Below are positions 41,720 to 50,899 of a DNA stretch of 64,000 nt, piece after piece (position 1 is the stretch's first letter; each line of letters begins with the position of its first letter). The translations under genes were made by a program, and so were the position numbers. Source of the stretch: Actinomadura citrea (GTDB taxonomy: Bacteria > Actinomycetota > Actinomycetes > Streptosporangiales > Streptosporangiaceae); contig NZ_JACCBT010000001.1 of the NCBI RefSeq assembly GCF_013409045.1, positions 7,666,669 to 7,730,668 on the forward strand. The letters are read 5' to 3'. A model generated the notes under the pieces. It was not told where the DNA came from and did not search any database. It worked only from the letters and a program-made list of their open reading frames with translations.

Positions 41720-43786
41720 TCAGCGATCGTCGGAGACGGTCGTCTTCTGCACCTGGAGCAGGAACTCGGCGTTGGACTTGGTCTCCTTCATCTTCTCGAT
41801 GAGGAGCTCCAGCGCCTGCTGCGTGTCGAGCGCGTGCAGCACCCGGCGCAGCTGCCAGACGACCCGCAGCTCCTCCGGAGCCATGAGGATCTCCTCCTTG
41901 CGGGTGGAGGACTGGTCGACGTCCACCGCCGGGAAGATCCGCTTGTCCGCGAGCGACCGGTTGAGCTTCAGCTCCATGTTGCCGGTGCCCTTGAACTCCT
42001 CGAAGATGACCTCGTCCATGCGGGACCCGGTCTCCACCAGCGCGGTGGCGAGGATCGTCAGCGAGCCGCCGTTCTCGATGTTGCGCGCCGCGCCGAAGAA
42101 CCGCTTCGGCGGGTACAGCGCGGTCGAGTCGACACCGCCGGACAGGATGCGGCCGGACGCGGGCGCCGCCAGGTTGTAGGCCCGGCCCAGGCGGGTGATC
42201 GAGTCGAGCAGCACCACGACGTCGTGGCCGAGCTCCACGAGCCGCTTGGCGCGCTCGATGGCCAGCTCCGCGACCGTGGTGTGGTCCTCGGCGGGACGGT
42301 CGAAGGTCGAGTGGATGACCTCGCCCTTCACCGTCCGCTGCATGTCGGTGACCTCTTCCGGACGCTCGTCCACGAGGACGACCATCAGGTGGCACTCCGG
42401 GTTGTTCTTGGTGATCGCGTTGGCGATCGCCTGGAGCACCATCGTCTTGCCGGCCTTCGGCGGCGACACGATCAGGCCGCGCTGGCCCTTGCCGATCGGC
42501 GACACCAGGTCGATGATCCGGGTCGTCAGGATGCCCGCGTCGGACTCCAGGCGCAGCCGCTCCTGCGGGTACAGCGGGGTCAGCTTGCTGAAGTCGACGC
42601 GGCCCTTGGCCTGGTCGGGCTCCACCCCGTTGACGGTGTCGAGGCGGACCAGCGCGTTGAACTTCTCGCGCCGCTCGCCCTCGCGCGCCTGCCGGACGGC
42701 GCCGGTGATGACGTCGCCCTTGCGCAGCCCGTTCTTGCGGACCTGCGCCAGCGAGACGTACACGTCGTTCGGGCCGGGCAGGTAGCCGGTCGTCCGGACG
42801 AAGGCGTAGTTGTCGAGGATGTCGAGGATGCCCGCGACGGGGATGAGGACGTCGTCCTCGGTGACCACCGGCTCCTCGTAGCGCTCGCGGCCACGGCCGC
42901 GGTTGCGCTCCCGGAACCGGCGCCCGCGACGGCCCCGGCCGCCGCCGTCGTCATCGTCGTGCTGGCCGCCGCCGCCCTGACCGCCGCCGCCACCCTGACC
43001 GCGCTGGCGGCCGCCGCCCTGGTCACCGCGGTCACCACGCTCACCGCGGTCACCACGGTCGCCGCGGTCGCCCCTGTCGCCACGCTCACCACGGTCGCCC
43101 CGCTCGCCCCGGTCGCGGCCCTCGCCGCGCTCCCGGCTGCCGCGCTGCCGCTGGCGGCCGCCGCCTTCCCGGCCCTCGCGGCCGTCGCGGTTGCCGTCCC
43201 GGCCGCCCTGCGACTCGCCGTCCTCGGCGTTCTGCTCGCGACCCTGCTCGCGCCCCTGGTCCCGGCTCTGCCGGTCGCCGCGTCCCTCGGAAGCTCCCCG
43301 CTCCTGCTTCTCGCCCCGCTGCCGACCGCCCTGCCGGTCGGCCTTCTCCTGCTTGTCGCCCTGGACGGCCTTCTCGGCCGTGCCGGACTGCGCCTCGGGC
43401 GCGGCCGCGTTCTCGGACGCGGGCGCGGCCACGGGCGCGGCGTCGGCGATGGTGACCTGCTCGTCGGGCACCTCGCGCTTGGCCGCGGCGCGGCCGCGGC
43501 GCGGCCGCTCGGCCGTCACCGGGGCAGCGGCTCCCTGCTCGCCCCCCGCCGAGCCCTGCCCCTGGCCGCCCTGCTTCTCCTGAATGGCGGCGATGAGCTG
43601 GCTCTTGCGCATCCCGGTCGTGCCGGTGATGCCGAGGCTGGACGCGAGTGCCTTGAGCTCGGGGAGCACCATGGCCGACAGGCCGGTGCCGCGGCGGCGC
43701 CGGGGGGCGGCGGGCTCCGCGCCGGCCGGAGCGGCGGCGGGTTCCGTGCTGGTTGCGTCCGTAAGGAGTTCGCTGGATTCGCTCAC
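41720..43786 (-). CDS. rho: Transcription termination factor Rho with large disordered insert
   Basis: This 688-residue hexameric RNA helicase terminates transcription. The N-terminal helical part (LSAMVLPELKALASSLGITGTTGMRKSQLIAAIQEKQ) is followed by some 200 residues of low-complexity sequence rich in Arg, Gly and Asp. The RNA-binding domain follows (GILDILDNYAFVRTTGYLPG), then the ATPase with SPIGKGQRGLIVSPPKAGKT (Walker A) and VVLLDSITRLGRAYN (Walker B). GTG start 43786 with AAGGA upstream. The insert is typical of high-GC actinobacteria and adds RNA affinity. Confidence 0.96.
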   Translation of the reverse strand: MSESSELLTDATSTEPAAAPAGAEPAAPRRRRGTGLSAMVLPELKALASSLGITGTTGMRKSQLIAAIQEKQGGQGQGSAGGEQGAAAPVTAERPRRGRAAAKREVPDEQVTIADAAPVAAPASENAAAPEAQSGTAEKAVQGDKQEKADRQGGRQRGEKQERGASEGRGDRQSRDQGREQGREQNAEDGESQGGRDGNRDGREGREGGGRQRQRGSRERGEGRDRGERGDRGERGDRGDRGDRGDRGERGDRGDQGGGRQRGQGGGGGQGGGGQHDDDDGGGRGRRGRRFRERNRGRGRERYEEPVVTEDDVLIPVAGILDILDNYAFVRTTGYLPGPNDVYVSLAQVRKNGLRKGDVITGAVRQAREGERREKFNALVRLDTVNGVEPDQAKGRVDFSKLTPLYPQERLRLESDAGILTTRIIDLVSPIGKGQRGLIVSPPKAGKTMVLQAIANAITKNNPECHLMVVLVDERPEEVTDMQRTVKGEVIHSTFDRPAEDHTTVAELAIERAKRLVELGHDVVVLLDSITRLGRAYNLAAPASGRILSGGVDSTALYPPKRFFGAARNIENGGSLTILATALVETGSRMDEVIFEEFKGTGNMELKLNRSLADKRIFPAVDVDQSSTRKEEILMAPEELRVVWQLRRVLHALDTQQALELLIEKMKETKSNAEFLLQVQKTTVSDDR
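43017..43145. repeat. Tandem short repeats inside rho
   Basis: The segment consists of degenerate 6- and 9-bp units (accgcggtc, gccacgctc and similar) coding for RGD/RGE repeats on the leftward strand. It is prone to length change. Confidence 0.65.
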
Positions 43787-44248
43787 TAAGGGTCCTTCCC
43801 AGGGCGCGGGCGTTGGCCGGCGTTCGGCCAGTCGACCCGGTGGTGCGGCCCGGCGGGGGCGCCGGATCGGGCTCCGCTGATCACGATGGAACCGGGATCT
43901 GCGTGTTCTGGGCACAGCCAGATGGTGGACGGGACGTTCCGCTCGTGCGTGTCCCCGGTACCGCCACGTCCGAAGTTTCGCTGGAATGCCTGACAACGGG
44001 AAGTCACGGTGTCGGGGAGCCTGGTACGCGGGACCGACACGACCGGAGGGCCGAAAAGGTGACGCGCGGCTGACGAGCACGCTGCCCCGAACGGGGCATC
44101 TGGTGCGGCAATCAGCCTAACATCACCAGGGCACACTGCTATTCCCCAGAGGTCGATGTCTTCGCATTTTACCTAGCGAGATCCTGCCGGACCTGCACCG
44201 GCCGGAGCGACGCGCGTCCCCCGCCCCCGGCGCCGCCGTCAGTCCCGG
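43787..44248 (-). promoter_or_regulatory. Long rho leader and promoter region
   Basis: The 462 bases between thrB and rho, which share direction, hold no convincing gene. An AT-richer patch (44150-44185) could hold a promoter, leaving a long 5' leader. Rho leaders in other bacteria mediate autogenous attenuation; that is a possibility here, not shown. Confidence 0.35.
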
Positions 44249-45181
44249 TTACTCGGATTCTCCGGTCATCACGCGTGCGCCGCGGGTCGCGACGTCCAAC
44301 GGGTGCTCGTGCCAGCCTTTACCCACTTCGCCGCCCATCGAATCAACCTGCGATGCGGTTGTGAAGGCCAGGACAGTGGGCCCCGCGCCGGAAATCACCG
44401 CCGGCACGCCCGCGTCCCGCAGCCGCGCGACGAGTGCCGCCGATTCGGGCATGGCCGGGGCGCGGTAGTCCTGGTGGAGCCGGTCCTCGGTCGCGTCGAG
44501 CAGGATGCCGGCGTCCAGGCCGCCGGTGAGGGCCGCGACGAGCAGCGCGGCGCGTCCCGCGTTGGCGGCGGCGTCCCCGTGCGGGACGGTCTCGGGCAGC
44601 AGGCCGCGGGCCCGCTCCGTCGCGAGCCGCTGCTCGGGAACGAAGGCGACAACCTGCCTGACCTGCGACTCCAGCCGCACCGACCGGGGGCCGCCAGGCG
44701 TCGTCCAGGCGACGGTCAGGCCGCCGGCGAGGCACGGCGCCACGTTGTCGGGGTGCCCCTCGATCTCCGTCGCGAGGCGCAGCGCCCCGGCGTCGTCGAG
44801 GAGCTTCCCGGCGGGGTGCAGCGCGCGGCCCGCGACGATCCCGGCGACGATCGCGGCCGACGAGGAGCCGAGGCCGCGGCTGTGCGGGATGCGGTTGCGG
44901 CAGCGCAGCCGGAGCCCGTCCGGGCGGGCGGGACCGGTTCCGGCCAGGTCGTCCAGCACGTCGAAGGTCCGCCGCAACACCCGCACGATCAGGTGCCGCT
45001 CGGCGCGGTCGGCGACCTCGGCGCCCTCGCCGTCCACCTCGATGGACAGACCCGCCCCGGTCGCCTCGACCTCGACGTCGTCGTGCAGGTCCAGCGCAAG
45101 GCCGAGCGAGTCGAATCCCGGGCCCAGGTTGGCGCTGGTGGCGGGCGTCCGCACCAGCACCGGGCCGTCCTGCCAGCCCAC
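44249..45181 (-). CDS. thrB: Homoserine kinase
   Basis: This 310-residue GHMP-family kinase phosphorylates homoserine, the penultimate threonine step. It shows the N-terminal VRTPATSANLGPGFDSLGLAL, the ATP-binding PHSRGLGSSSAAIVAG (GHMP motif), EIEGHPDNVAPCLAGG and the C-terminal VISGAGPTVLAF. The GTG start at 45181 lies one base from the thrC stop. Confidence 0.95.
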   Translation of the reverse strand: MGWQDGPVLVRTPATSANLGPGFDSLGLALDLHDDVEVEATGAGLSIEVDGEGAEVADRAERHLIVRVLRRTFDVLDDLAGTGPARPDGLRLRCRNRIPHSRGLGSSSAAIVAGIVAGRALHPAGKLLDDAGALRLATEIEGHPDNVAPCLAGGLTVAWTTPGGPRSVRLESQVRQVVAFVPEQRLATERARGLLPETVPHGDAAANAGRAALLVAALTGGLDAGILLDATEDRLHQDYRAPAMPESAALVARLRDAGVPAVISGAGPTVLAFTTASQVDSMGGEVGKGWHEHPLDVATRGARVMTGESE

Positions 45182-45182
45182 C

Positions 45183-46250
45183 TCAGGTGAGGCCGAGCTC
45201 GGACGCGGCGGAGTGCGCGTCGACCTTGATGGTCGTCGGCGCGGGCGCCCCGGAGATGGCCCAGTCGGGGTCCTTGAGGCCGTTGCCCGTCACCGTGCAG
45301 ACGACCCTGGATCCGGCCGCGAGCCCGCCACGCTCGCTCACCTGCAGCAGGCCGGCGACGCTCGCCGCGGAGGCGGGCTCCACGAAGACGCCCTCCTCCC
45401 GGGCGAGGAGCCGGTAGGCGGCGAGGATCTGCCGGTCGGTGACCGAGTCGATCGCGCCGCCGGACTCGTCACGCGCGGCGACCGCGAGGTCCCACGAGGC
45501 GGGGTTGCCGATGCGGATCGCGGTGGCGATGGTCTGCGGCTTCAGGACGGGCTCGCCCTTCACGAACGGCGCCGCGCCGCTCGCCTGGAAGCCCAGCATG
45601 CGCGGGGTGCGCGAGGCGGCGCCGTCCTTGGCGTACTCCTTGTAGCCCATCCAGTACGCGGAGATGTTTCCGGCGTTGCCGACGGGCAGGCAGTGGACGT
45701 CGGGCGCGTCGCCGAGCGTGTCCACGATCTCGAACGCGGCCGTCTTCTGGCCCTGCAGCCGGTACTTGTTGACCGAGTTGACGAGCGCCACCGGGTAGTC
45801 GACCGACAGCTTGCGCGCCAGTTCGAGGCAGTCGTCGAAGTTGCCGTCCACCTGGAGGAGCCGGGCGCCGTGCACCAGCGCCTGCGCCAGCTTGCCCATC
45901 GCGATCTTGCCGTTGGGCACCAGGACCGCGCAGGTCATCCCGGCCCGCACCGCGTACGCGGCGGCGGACGCGGAGGTGTTGCCGGTCGAGGCGCAGATGA
46001 CGGCCTTGGCGCCGTCCTCGGCGGCCTTGCTGATCGCCATCGTCATGCCGCGGTCCTTGAACGACCCGGTCGGGTTGGCGCCCTCGACCTTGAGGAACAC
46101 CTCGCAACGGGTCAACTGGGAGAGCCGCTGGGCGGGCACCAGGGGGGTACCGCCCTCCAGCAGGGTGACGACGGGCGTCGCGTCCGTCACCGGAAGCCGG
46201 TCGCGGTACTCCTCGATAATGCCGCGCCACGCGCGGGCGTTCGCGTTCAC
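45183..46250 (-). CDS. thrC: Threonine synthase
   Basis: This 355-residue PLP enzyme converts O-phosphohomoserine to threonine. The PLP lysine is in NPTGSFKDRGMTMA, the phosphate-binding segment is ICASTGNTSASAAAYA, and CTVTGNGLKDPDWA lies near the C-terminus. It is of the short bacterial class. It lies between hom and thrB in the same leftward operon. Confidence 0.95.
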   Translation of the reverse strand: MNANARAWRGIIEEYRDRLPVTDATPVVTLLEGGTPLVPAQRLSQLTRCEVFLKVEGANPTGSFKDRGMTMAISKAAEDGAKAVICASTGNTSASAAAYAVRAGMTCAVLVPNGKIAMGKLAQALVHGARLLQVDGNFDDCLELARKLSVDYPVALVNSVNKYRLQGQKTAAFEIVDTLGDAPDVHCLPVGNAGNISAYWMGYKEYAKDGAASRTPRMLGFQASGAAPFVKGEPVLKPQTIATAIRIGNPASWDLAVAARDESGGAIDSVTDRQILAAYRLLAREEGVFVEPASAASVAGLLQVSERGGLAAGSRVVCTVTGNGLKDPDWAISGAPAPTTIKVDAHSAASELGLT

Positions 46251-46308
46251 TCGGTCTCCTCGGCTGACCTGCGATGTTCGCCCGGAGTCTACCGGGACCG
46301 GCCCCGCC

Positions 46309-47613
46309 TCACTCGTCTCCCTCGACGCGCATGACGCTCGTCACGCCGCGGACGATCTCCAGCTCGCGCAGGCCCGCCACCGTCGCCGACAGCGCGGCGT
46401 CCGGCGCCCGGTGCGTCACGACGACGAGCTGCGCCTCCTCGCCCGAGCCCACCTGCCGGACGGCCTGGATCGACACCCCGTGCCTGGCGAACTCCTCGGC
46501 GACCGTGGCGAGCACGCCGGCCTCGTCCGTCACGTCCACCTCGATGTAGTAGCGGGTGACGGTCTCGCCCATCGGCAGCACCGGCAGCTTCGCGTACGTG
46601 ACCTCCACTGGGCCGGGCGTACCGCCGACCACGTTGCGGGCGACCGCGACGAGGTCGCCGAGGATCGCCGACGCCGTCGGAGCGCCGCCGGCCCCCGCGC
46701 CGTAGAACATCAGCGAGCCCGCCGACTCCGCCTCGACGAACACCGCGTTGTAGGCCTCGCGGACGCTCGCCAGCGGGTGCGACCTGGGAATCATCGCCGG
46801 ATACACGCGGACCGACACCCCGCGGCCGTTCCGGCCGTCCTGCGAGGGGATGCGCTCGCAGATGGCCAGAAGCTTGACGACGCAGTCCATGCCCTGGGCG
46901 CCCGCCACATCGGCGGCGCTCACCTCGGTGATGCCCTCGCGGTGGACGTCCGCGGCCGTCACCGGCGTGTGGAAGGCGAGCTGCGCCAGGATCGCCGCCT
47001 TGGCCGCCGCGTCGAAACCCTCCACGTCGGCCGTCGGATCGGCCTCGGCGTAGCCGAGCGCCTGCGCCTCCTCCAGCGCCTCGTTGAAGCCGGCGCCGTG
47101 CGTGTCCATCTGGTCGAGGATGTAGTTCGTGGTCCCGTTCACGATGCCGAGCACCCGGTGCACGTGGTCGCCGACCAGGGACTCCCGCAGCGGCCGCAGC
47201 AGCGGGATCGCCCCCGCCACCGACGCCTCGTAGTACAGGTCGGCGCCGTACTCCCGCGCCGCCGCGAACAGCGTCGCCCCGTCCTCGGCCAGCAGCGCCT
47301 TGTTCGCGGTGATGACCGACTTGCCGGTCTTCATCGCCTCCAGCATCAGCGTCCTGGCCGGCTCGATGCCGCCGATCACCTCGATGACGAGGTCGACGTC
47401 GTCCCTGGTCACCAGCGTCTGCGCGTCCGTGGTCAGCAGCCCCGGGTCGATGCCCGCGCGCACCCGGTCCGGCCTGCGCACGGCGATCCCGGCCAGCTCC
47501 AGGGGGACCCCGACGCGCGCGGCCAGATCGTCCGCCTGCTCGTTCAGCAGCCGGACGACCTCCGTCCCGACCACGCCGCAACCGAGCAGCGCCACGCGCA
47601 GTCCGGGTTTCAC
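46309..47613 (-). CDS. hom: Homoserine dehydrogenase
   Basis: This 434-residue enzyme reduces aspartate semialdehyde to homoserine. The NAD(P)-binding VALLGCGVVGTEVVRLL is at the N-terminus; GGIEPARTLMLEAMKTGKSVITANKALLA and GFDAAAKAAILAQLAFH are in the catalytic core. A C-terminal ACT-type regulatory domain (YYIEVDVTDEAGVLATVAEEFARHGVSI) suggests threonine feedback. The GTG start overlaps the lysA stop (GTGA). Confidence 0.95.
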   Translation of the reverse strand: MKPGLRVALLGCGVVGTEVVRLLNEQADDLAARVGVPLELAGIAVRRPDRVRAGIDPGLLTTDAQTLVTRDDVDLVIEVIGGIEPARTLMLEAMKTGKSVITANKALLAEDGATLFAAAREYGADLYYEASVAGAIPLLRPLRESLVGDHVHRVLGIVNGTTNYILDQMDTHGAGFNEALEEAQALGYAEADPTADVEGFDAAAKAAILAQLAFHTPVTAADVHREGITEVSAADVAGAQGMDCVVKLLAICERIPSQDGRNGRGVSVRVYPAMIPRSHPLASVREAYNAVFVEAESAGSLMFYGAGAGGAPTASAILGDLVAVARNVVGGTPGPVEVTYAKLPVLPMGETVTRYYIEVDVTDEAGVLATVAEEFARHGVSIQAVRQVGSGEEAQLVVVTHRAPDAALSATVAGLRELEIVRGVTSVMRVEGDE

Positions 47614-49001
47614 GCTTCGACCTCCGCATCGAGCCGCAGCAGGTCCTCCGCGCTCTCCCGCCGGATGATCACGCGCGACCTGCCCTCCCTCACCGCCACC
47701 ACGGCGGGCTTCGGGACATGGTTGTAGTTGCTGGCCATCGACCGACAGTACGCACCGGTCGCCGCCACCGCCACCAGATCCCCCGCCGCAAGATCTTCGG
47801 GGAACCACAGGTCCCGCACCACAATGTCGCCGCTCTCGCAGTGCTTGCCGACAAGCCTACTGAGCATGGGGGCGGCGTCGGACGACCTGCTCGCCAGCGC
47901 CCCGGTGTACTCGGCGCCGTACAGGGCCGTGCGCAGGTTGTCGGACATGCCGCCGTCCACCGACACGTACGTGCGCAGGCCCTCGACGTCCTTGACCGTC
48001 CCGACCTCGTACAGCGTGACGCCGCCCGGGCCGATGATCGCCCGTCCCGGCTCCACGGTCAGCCGCGGCATCGACAGCCCGTACGCCCGGCACTCGCGCG
48101 CCACGATGCCGCGCAGCCCGTCCGCGATCGACTTCGGATCGTGCGGCTCCTCGCCCGGCACGTACGCGATGCCGTAGCCGCCGCCCAGGTCCAGCTCCGG
48201 AAGCTCGATCCCGTGCTCGTCCCGGATGGCCACCAGCAGCTCGGCCAGCCGGTGCGCGGCCACCTCGAACCCGTCCACCTCGAAGATCTGCGACCCGATG
48301 TGGCTGTGCAGCCCCACCAGTTCGAGCTGCTCCAGCTCCAGGACCCGTCTGACCGCCTCCAGGGCCGCCCCGGAACTCCTGGAGAACCCGAACTTCTGGT
48401 CGTCGTGCGCAGTGGCGATGAACTCGTGGGTGTGCGCCTCAACACCCGTGGTGACGCGCACCATCACCTTGGGCCGGACACCCATCTCCTGGGCGAGATA
48501 CCCCACCCGGGCAATCTCCTCGAACGAATCGAGAACGATCCGTCCGACCCCCACCTCCAGGGCCCTCTTCAGCTCCCAGGGCGCCTTGTTGCTCCCGTGC
48601 AACGTGATGCGCTCAGTAGGAAACCCTGCCGCGAGCGCCACGGCCAGCTCGCCCCCGCTGCACACGTCGAGGCCGAGCCCCTCCTCCTTCAGCCACCGCG
48701 CGACGGCCGTGCACAGGAACGCCTTGCCCGCATAGTGGACGTCCCCGTCGTGGAACGCCGCCACGTACTCCCTGGCGCGGCTCCGGACGTCCTCCTCGTC
48801 ATAGACGTAGAGGGGCGTCCCGTACTCCTTCGCCAGGTCCCTGACGTCCACTCCCCCGACGGTGAGGACGCCCTCCTCCCGCTTGGAGTTCCGCGGCCAC
48901 ACAGAAGACTCGAGGGCGTTCAGGTCCTCCGCCGGCCCGACCGGATGATCCTCCGGCAGGACGTCGGCATGCCGCGGCCCAGCAGGGTGTACTCGACTCA
49001 T
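47610..49001 (-). CDS. lysA: Diaminopimelate decarboxylase
   Basis: This 463-residue fold-type III PLP enzyme makes lysine from meso-diaminopimelate. The PLP Lys is in VHYAGKAFLC, the glycine loop in ELDLGGGYGIAY, EPGRAI binds phosphate, and CESGDIVVRD carries the active-site Cys from the partner subunit. It is coupled at both ends: its start overlaps the nrtL stop (ATGA) and its stop overlaps the hom start. Confidence 0.95.
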   Translation of the reverse strand: MSRVHPAGPRHADVLPEDHPVGPAEDLNALESSVWPRNSKREEGVLTVGGVDVRDLAKEYGTPLYVYDEEDVRSRAREYVAAFHDGDVHYAGKAFLCTAVARWLKEEGLGLDVCSGGELAVALAAGFPTERITLHGSNKAPWELKRALEVGVGRIVLDSFEEIARVGYLAQEMGVRPKVMVRVTTGVEAHTHEFIATAHDDQKFGFSRSSGAALEAVRRVLELEQLELVGLHSHIGSQIFEVDGFEVAAHRLAELLVAIRDEHGIELPELDLGGGYGIAYVPGEEPHDPKSIADGLRGIVARECRAYGLSMPRLTVEPGRAIIGPGGVTLYEVGTVKDVEGLRTYVSVDGGMSDNLRTALYGAEYTGALASRSSDAAPMLSRLVGKHCESGDIVVRDLWFPEDLAAGDLVAVAATGAYCRSMASNYNHVPKPAVVAVREGRSRVIIRRESAEDLLRLDAEVEA

Positions 49002-49672
49002 ATCCGCTCTCTAGGGGTCTCACCGATCATGTTCAGCCCGTTGCCGAGGACGACCTTGACGGCCTCCGCCAAGCCGACCCGTCCCGCATGCGCCGCCCGG
49101 GGCTCCTCATCGCCCACGGGCAGCGCGGGACAGCGCTCGTGCACCTCGTGGTACGCCCCGGCCACGCTCTCCAAGCACAACATCAGGGGCCTGGCGTCGC
49201 GTTCCCGCTCCGCCTGCGCGGCCCGTCCGGGAACGTCCCCCAACGCCCCCAAGAGCTCCTCCGCACCACCCTCGAACGGCCCGGGCCCGACCCCGAGTTC
49301 CCGGGCCCAGCGCCCCACCCAACAGGCCCGCGCGTAGGCATAACGCACCGAGAACCCCGGATTCTCGAACGTCCGCGGCCACTCGCTCCACCCGCCCGGC
49401 GGCACCCGCGCGACCCCGTAACCAGGATCACGCCGAATGACCTCCACCAGCTCCGGCCCCACCACGACCCTGACGAACCCGGGCCCGGAGACACTCCCCC
49501 CGACCCGCCGCGCGATCACCCACGGATCGACGCCGAGCCTCAGCGCCACCGGACTCTCGAAGACCCCGCCGCCCCGCCCGAACACCACGACCTGCTCGGG
49601 AACGACGACATCGATCTCCCCCGCGTCCACGGCGTCCCGTACCGCGCGCACGAGAGCATCCCCTGGAGTCAT
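48998..49672 (-). CDS. nrtL: ArgS-related anticodon-binding protein NrtL
   Basis: This 224-residue protein looks like arginyl-tRNA synthetase without its catalytic core. The N-terminal half resembles the ArgS additional domain (ESPVALRLGVDPWVIARRV, GPGFVRVVVGPELVEVI). The C-terminal half is a DALR-type anticodon-binding domain (NPGFSVRYAYARACWVGRWA, ending AVKVVLGNGLNMIGETPRERI). No HIGH or KMSKS motif is present. It occupies the argS position upstream of lysA. The NrtL name follows the recognised family pattern; its role is not established. Confidence 0.8.
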   Translation of the reverse strand: MTPGDALVRAVRDAVDAGEIDVVVPEQVVVFGRGGGVFESPVALRLGVDPWVIARRVGGSVSGPGFVRVVVGPELVEVIRRDPGYGVARVPPGGWSEWPRTFENPGFSVRYAYARACWVGRWARELGVGPGPFEGGAEELLGALGDVPGRAAQAERERDARPLMLCLESVAGAYHEVHERCPALPVGDEEPRAAHAGRVGLAEAVKVVLGNGLNMIGETPRERI

Positions 49673-49693
49673 CCTGGTGAGACTAGCCGACCA

Positions 49694-50077
49694 CTATCTG
49701 GACACCGCGGCCAGTTTCCGCACCGTCTGGATCAGCTGATTGGGGTCGAACGGCTTCGTCACATACGCGTCGACACCGATCTCGTACCCCCGCCGCACAT
49801 CATGCTCCTGCGCCCGTGCCGTGATCATCACGACCTTGATGTGCGCGGTCCTCGGGTCCTCCCGCAGCCGCACCGCGGTGACCCACCCGTCCAGCCGGGG
49901 CATCATCACGTCCAGCGTGATCACGTCCGGCCCGGCCTCCACCACCTTGTCCAGGCAGTCCTGACCGTCCACCGCGGTCGACACCTCGAACCCCTCCAGT
50001 TGCAGGTTCACGGCGATGAGCTGGCGGATCACCTCGTCATCATCGACGACCAGCACGCGTCCCAGTGGCTCGGTCAC
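49694..50077 (-). CDS. Stand-alone receiver-domain response regulator
   Basis: This 127-residue CheY-like protein has a receiver domain only: VLVVDDDEVIRQLI (acidic pocket), phospho-Asp in VITLDVMMPRLDG, VVMITA and Lys in YVTKPFDPNQL. There is no output domain, so it must act by protein contact. The GTG at 50077 fits the domain start. No kinase is adjacent. The tRNA-Arg gene lies 95 bases away. Confidence 0.88.
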   Translation of the reverse strand: MTEPLGRVLVVDDDEVIRQLIAVNLQLEGFEVSTAVDGQDCLDKVVEAGPDVITLDVMMPRLDGWVTAVRLREDPRTAHIKVVMITARAQEHDVRRGYEIGVDAYVTKPFDPNQLIQTVRKLAAVSR

Positions 50078-50171
50078 GGCCTCGAAGTTAGCCCACTCCA
50101 CCCCCCGAACGCACGGCAAACCTCCCCGTGCGCGTCACCCCGCCAACCCTGGTAACCTCATACCGCGTCGC

Positions 50172-50243
50172 GCCCCCTTAGCTCAGGGGATAGAGCAACG
50201 GCCTCCGGAGCCGTGTGCGCAGGTTCGAATCCTGCAGGGGGCA
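50172..50243 (+). tRNA. tRNA-Arg (anticodon CCG), element attachment site
   Basis: The cloverleaf is complete: acceptor gccccct (50172-50178) with agggggc (50236-50242), D-arm with agctcaggggatagagc, anticodon stem ACGGC/GCCGT with loop CTCCGGA giving CCG, and T-arm caggttcgaatcctg. CCA is not encoded. The integrase gene nearby and the foreign gene content to its right indicate that the 3' part of this gene is the left attachment core of the integrated element. Confidence 0.93.
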
Positions 50244-50256
50244 CCCACAAACGATC

Positions 50257-50291
50257 AGCCGGTTCCCGCCCTTGACCAGCGGAAACCGGCT
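50257..50291 (+). terminator. Hairpin after tRNA-Arg
   Basis: AGCCGGTT (50257-50264) pairs with AACCGGCT (50284-50291), with further pairing inside (cccgc / gcgg). It lies 14 bases past the tRNA end. Confidence 0.5.
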
Positions 50292-50400
50292 CTCGTCGTT
50301 CTTGGGCCATGTGACACCAGAGGCCACCACAGGACGCCGTATGCCACGGCACGCGTTCCATCTGTGTTCCAGGCTTCGAGTAGCGCCTCTGAGAAGAACA

Positions 50401-50431
50401 GGACCCCCGGAGGTCATAGGTCCGGGGGTCC
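50401..50431. terminator. Strong hairpin near the left end of the element
   Basis: An 11-bp perfect stem ggacccccgga (50401-50411) with its complement (50421-50431), 9-nt loop. It lies 45 bases past the leftward membrane-protein gene, which it would terminate. The rest of 50292-50476 shows no gene. Confidence 0.65.
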
Positions 50432-50476
50432 TTGCGCTCAACGCCCCTCTGGGGCGGAGCTCGGTCTCCTGTTGGG

Positions 50477-50800
50477 TTAGTCCGGGCGGCCGGTTCGCTC
50501 TACGGCCTTGCTGCGTCCCTTCTTGGGGCGGGCCACAGCTTTTCTCCTATCCCGATCACTTTGCCTCGATTCACCCTTACCGACCTGATCGGGCTTGCCT
50601 TGCCCGGCTTGGGTGCTGTCATTCACCCCACAGGGGTCACCTTCGATCTGGACCAACCCGAACAGAACAACTTTGAACCGCTGAAAGCGGAGCACCTTGG
50701 CGGCTGCCATCGTGGCAACGACCCCCAAGAACAGGGCTCCGATGACGAGCAGTACGTCGTCTGTTCCCAAGCCGATCGCGAGTGGCATGCGATCGGCCAT
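50477..50800 (-). CDS. Small single-pass membrane protein of the element
   Basis: This protein of about 107 residues starts MADRMPLAIG. It has one hydrophobic helix (DVLLVIGALFLGVVATMAAA), then a polar, strongly basic tail (SDRDRRKAVARPKKGRSKAVER). The frame is open up to 50875 with other starts, and no clear ribosome-binding site decides between them. It lies between the integrase gene and the tRNA on the integrase strand. No family recognised. Confidence 0.5.
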   Translation of the reverse strand: MADRMPLAIGLGTDDVLLVIGALFLGVVATMAAAKVLRFQRFKVVLFGLVQIEGDPCGVNDSTQAGQGKPDQVGKGESRQSDRDRRKAVARPKKGRSKAVERTGRPD

Positions 50801-50899
50801 AGCTGGTCTAGACCCTCTTCTCCACACTCCGGCCCACGACGGACCACCTCCTTCACTTCCGGACATCCTGCACATCCGAGCGTACGCCAGCCCCCATGG

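Noticed and set aside
39863..43789. Rightward 1308-codon open frame
   Set aside because: It lies antisense to the histidine kinase and rho genes; its low-complexity sequence is a by-product of GC bias and the rho repeats.
49088..50155. Rightward 355-codon open frame antisense to nrtL and the receiver gene
   Set aside because: Pro/His/Arg-rich shadow without domain; the leftward genes have clear motifs and overlaps.
50172..50243. tRNA interrupted by the element
   Set aside because: The tRNA is complete with all stems paired, as expected when the element restores the 3' end on integration.
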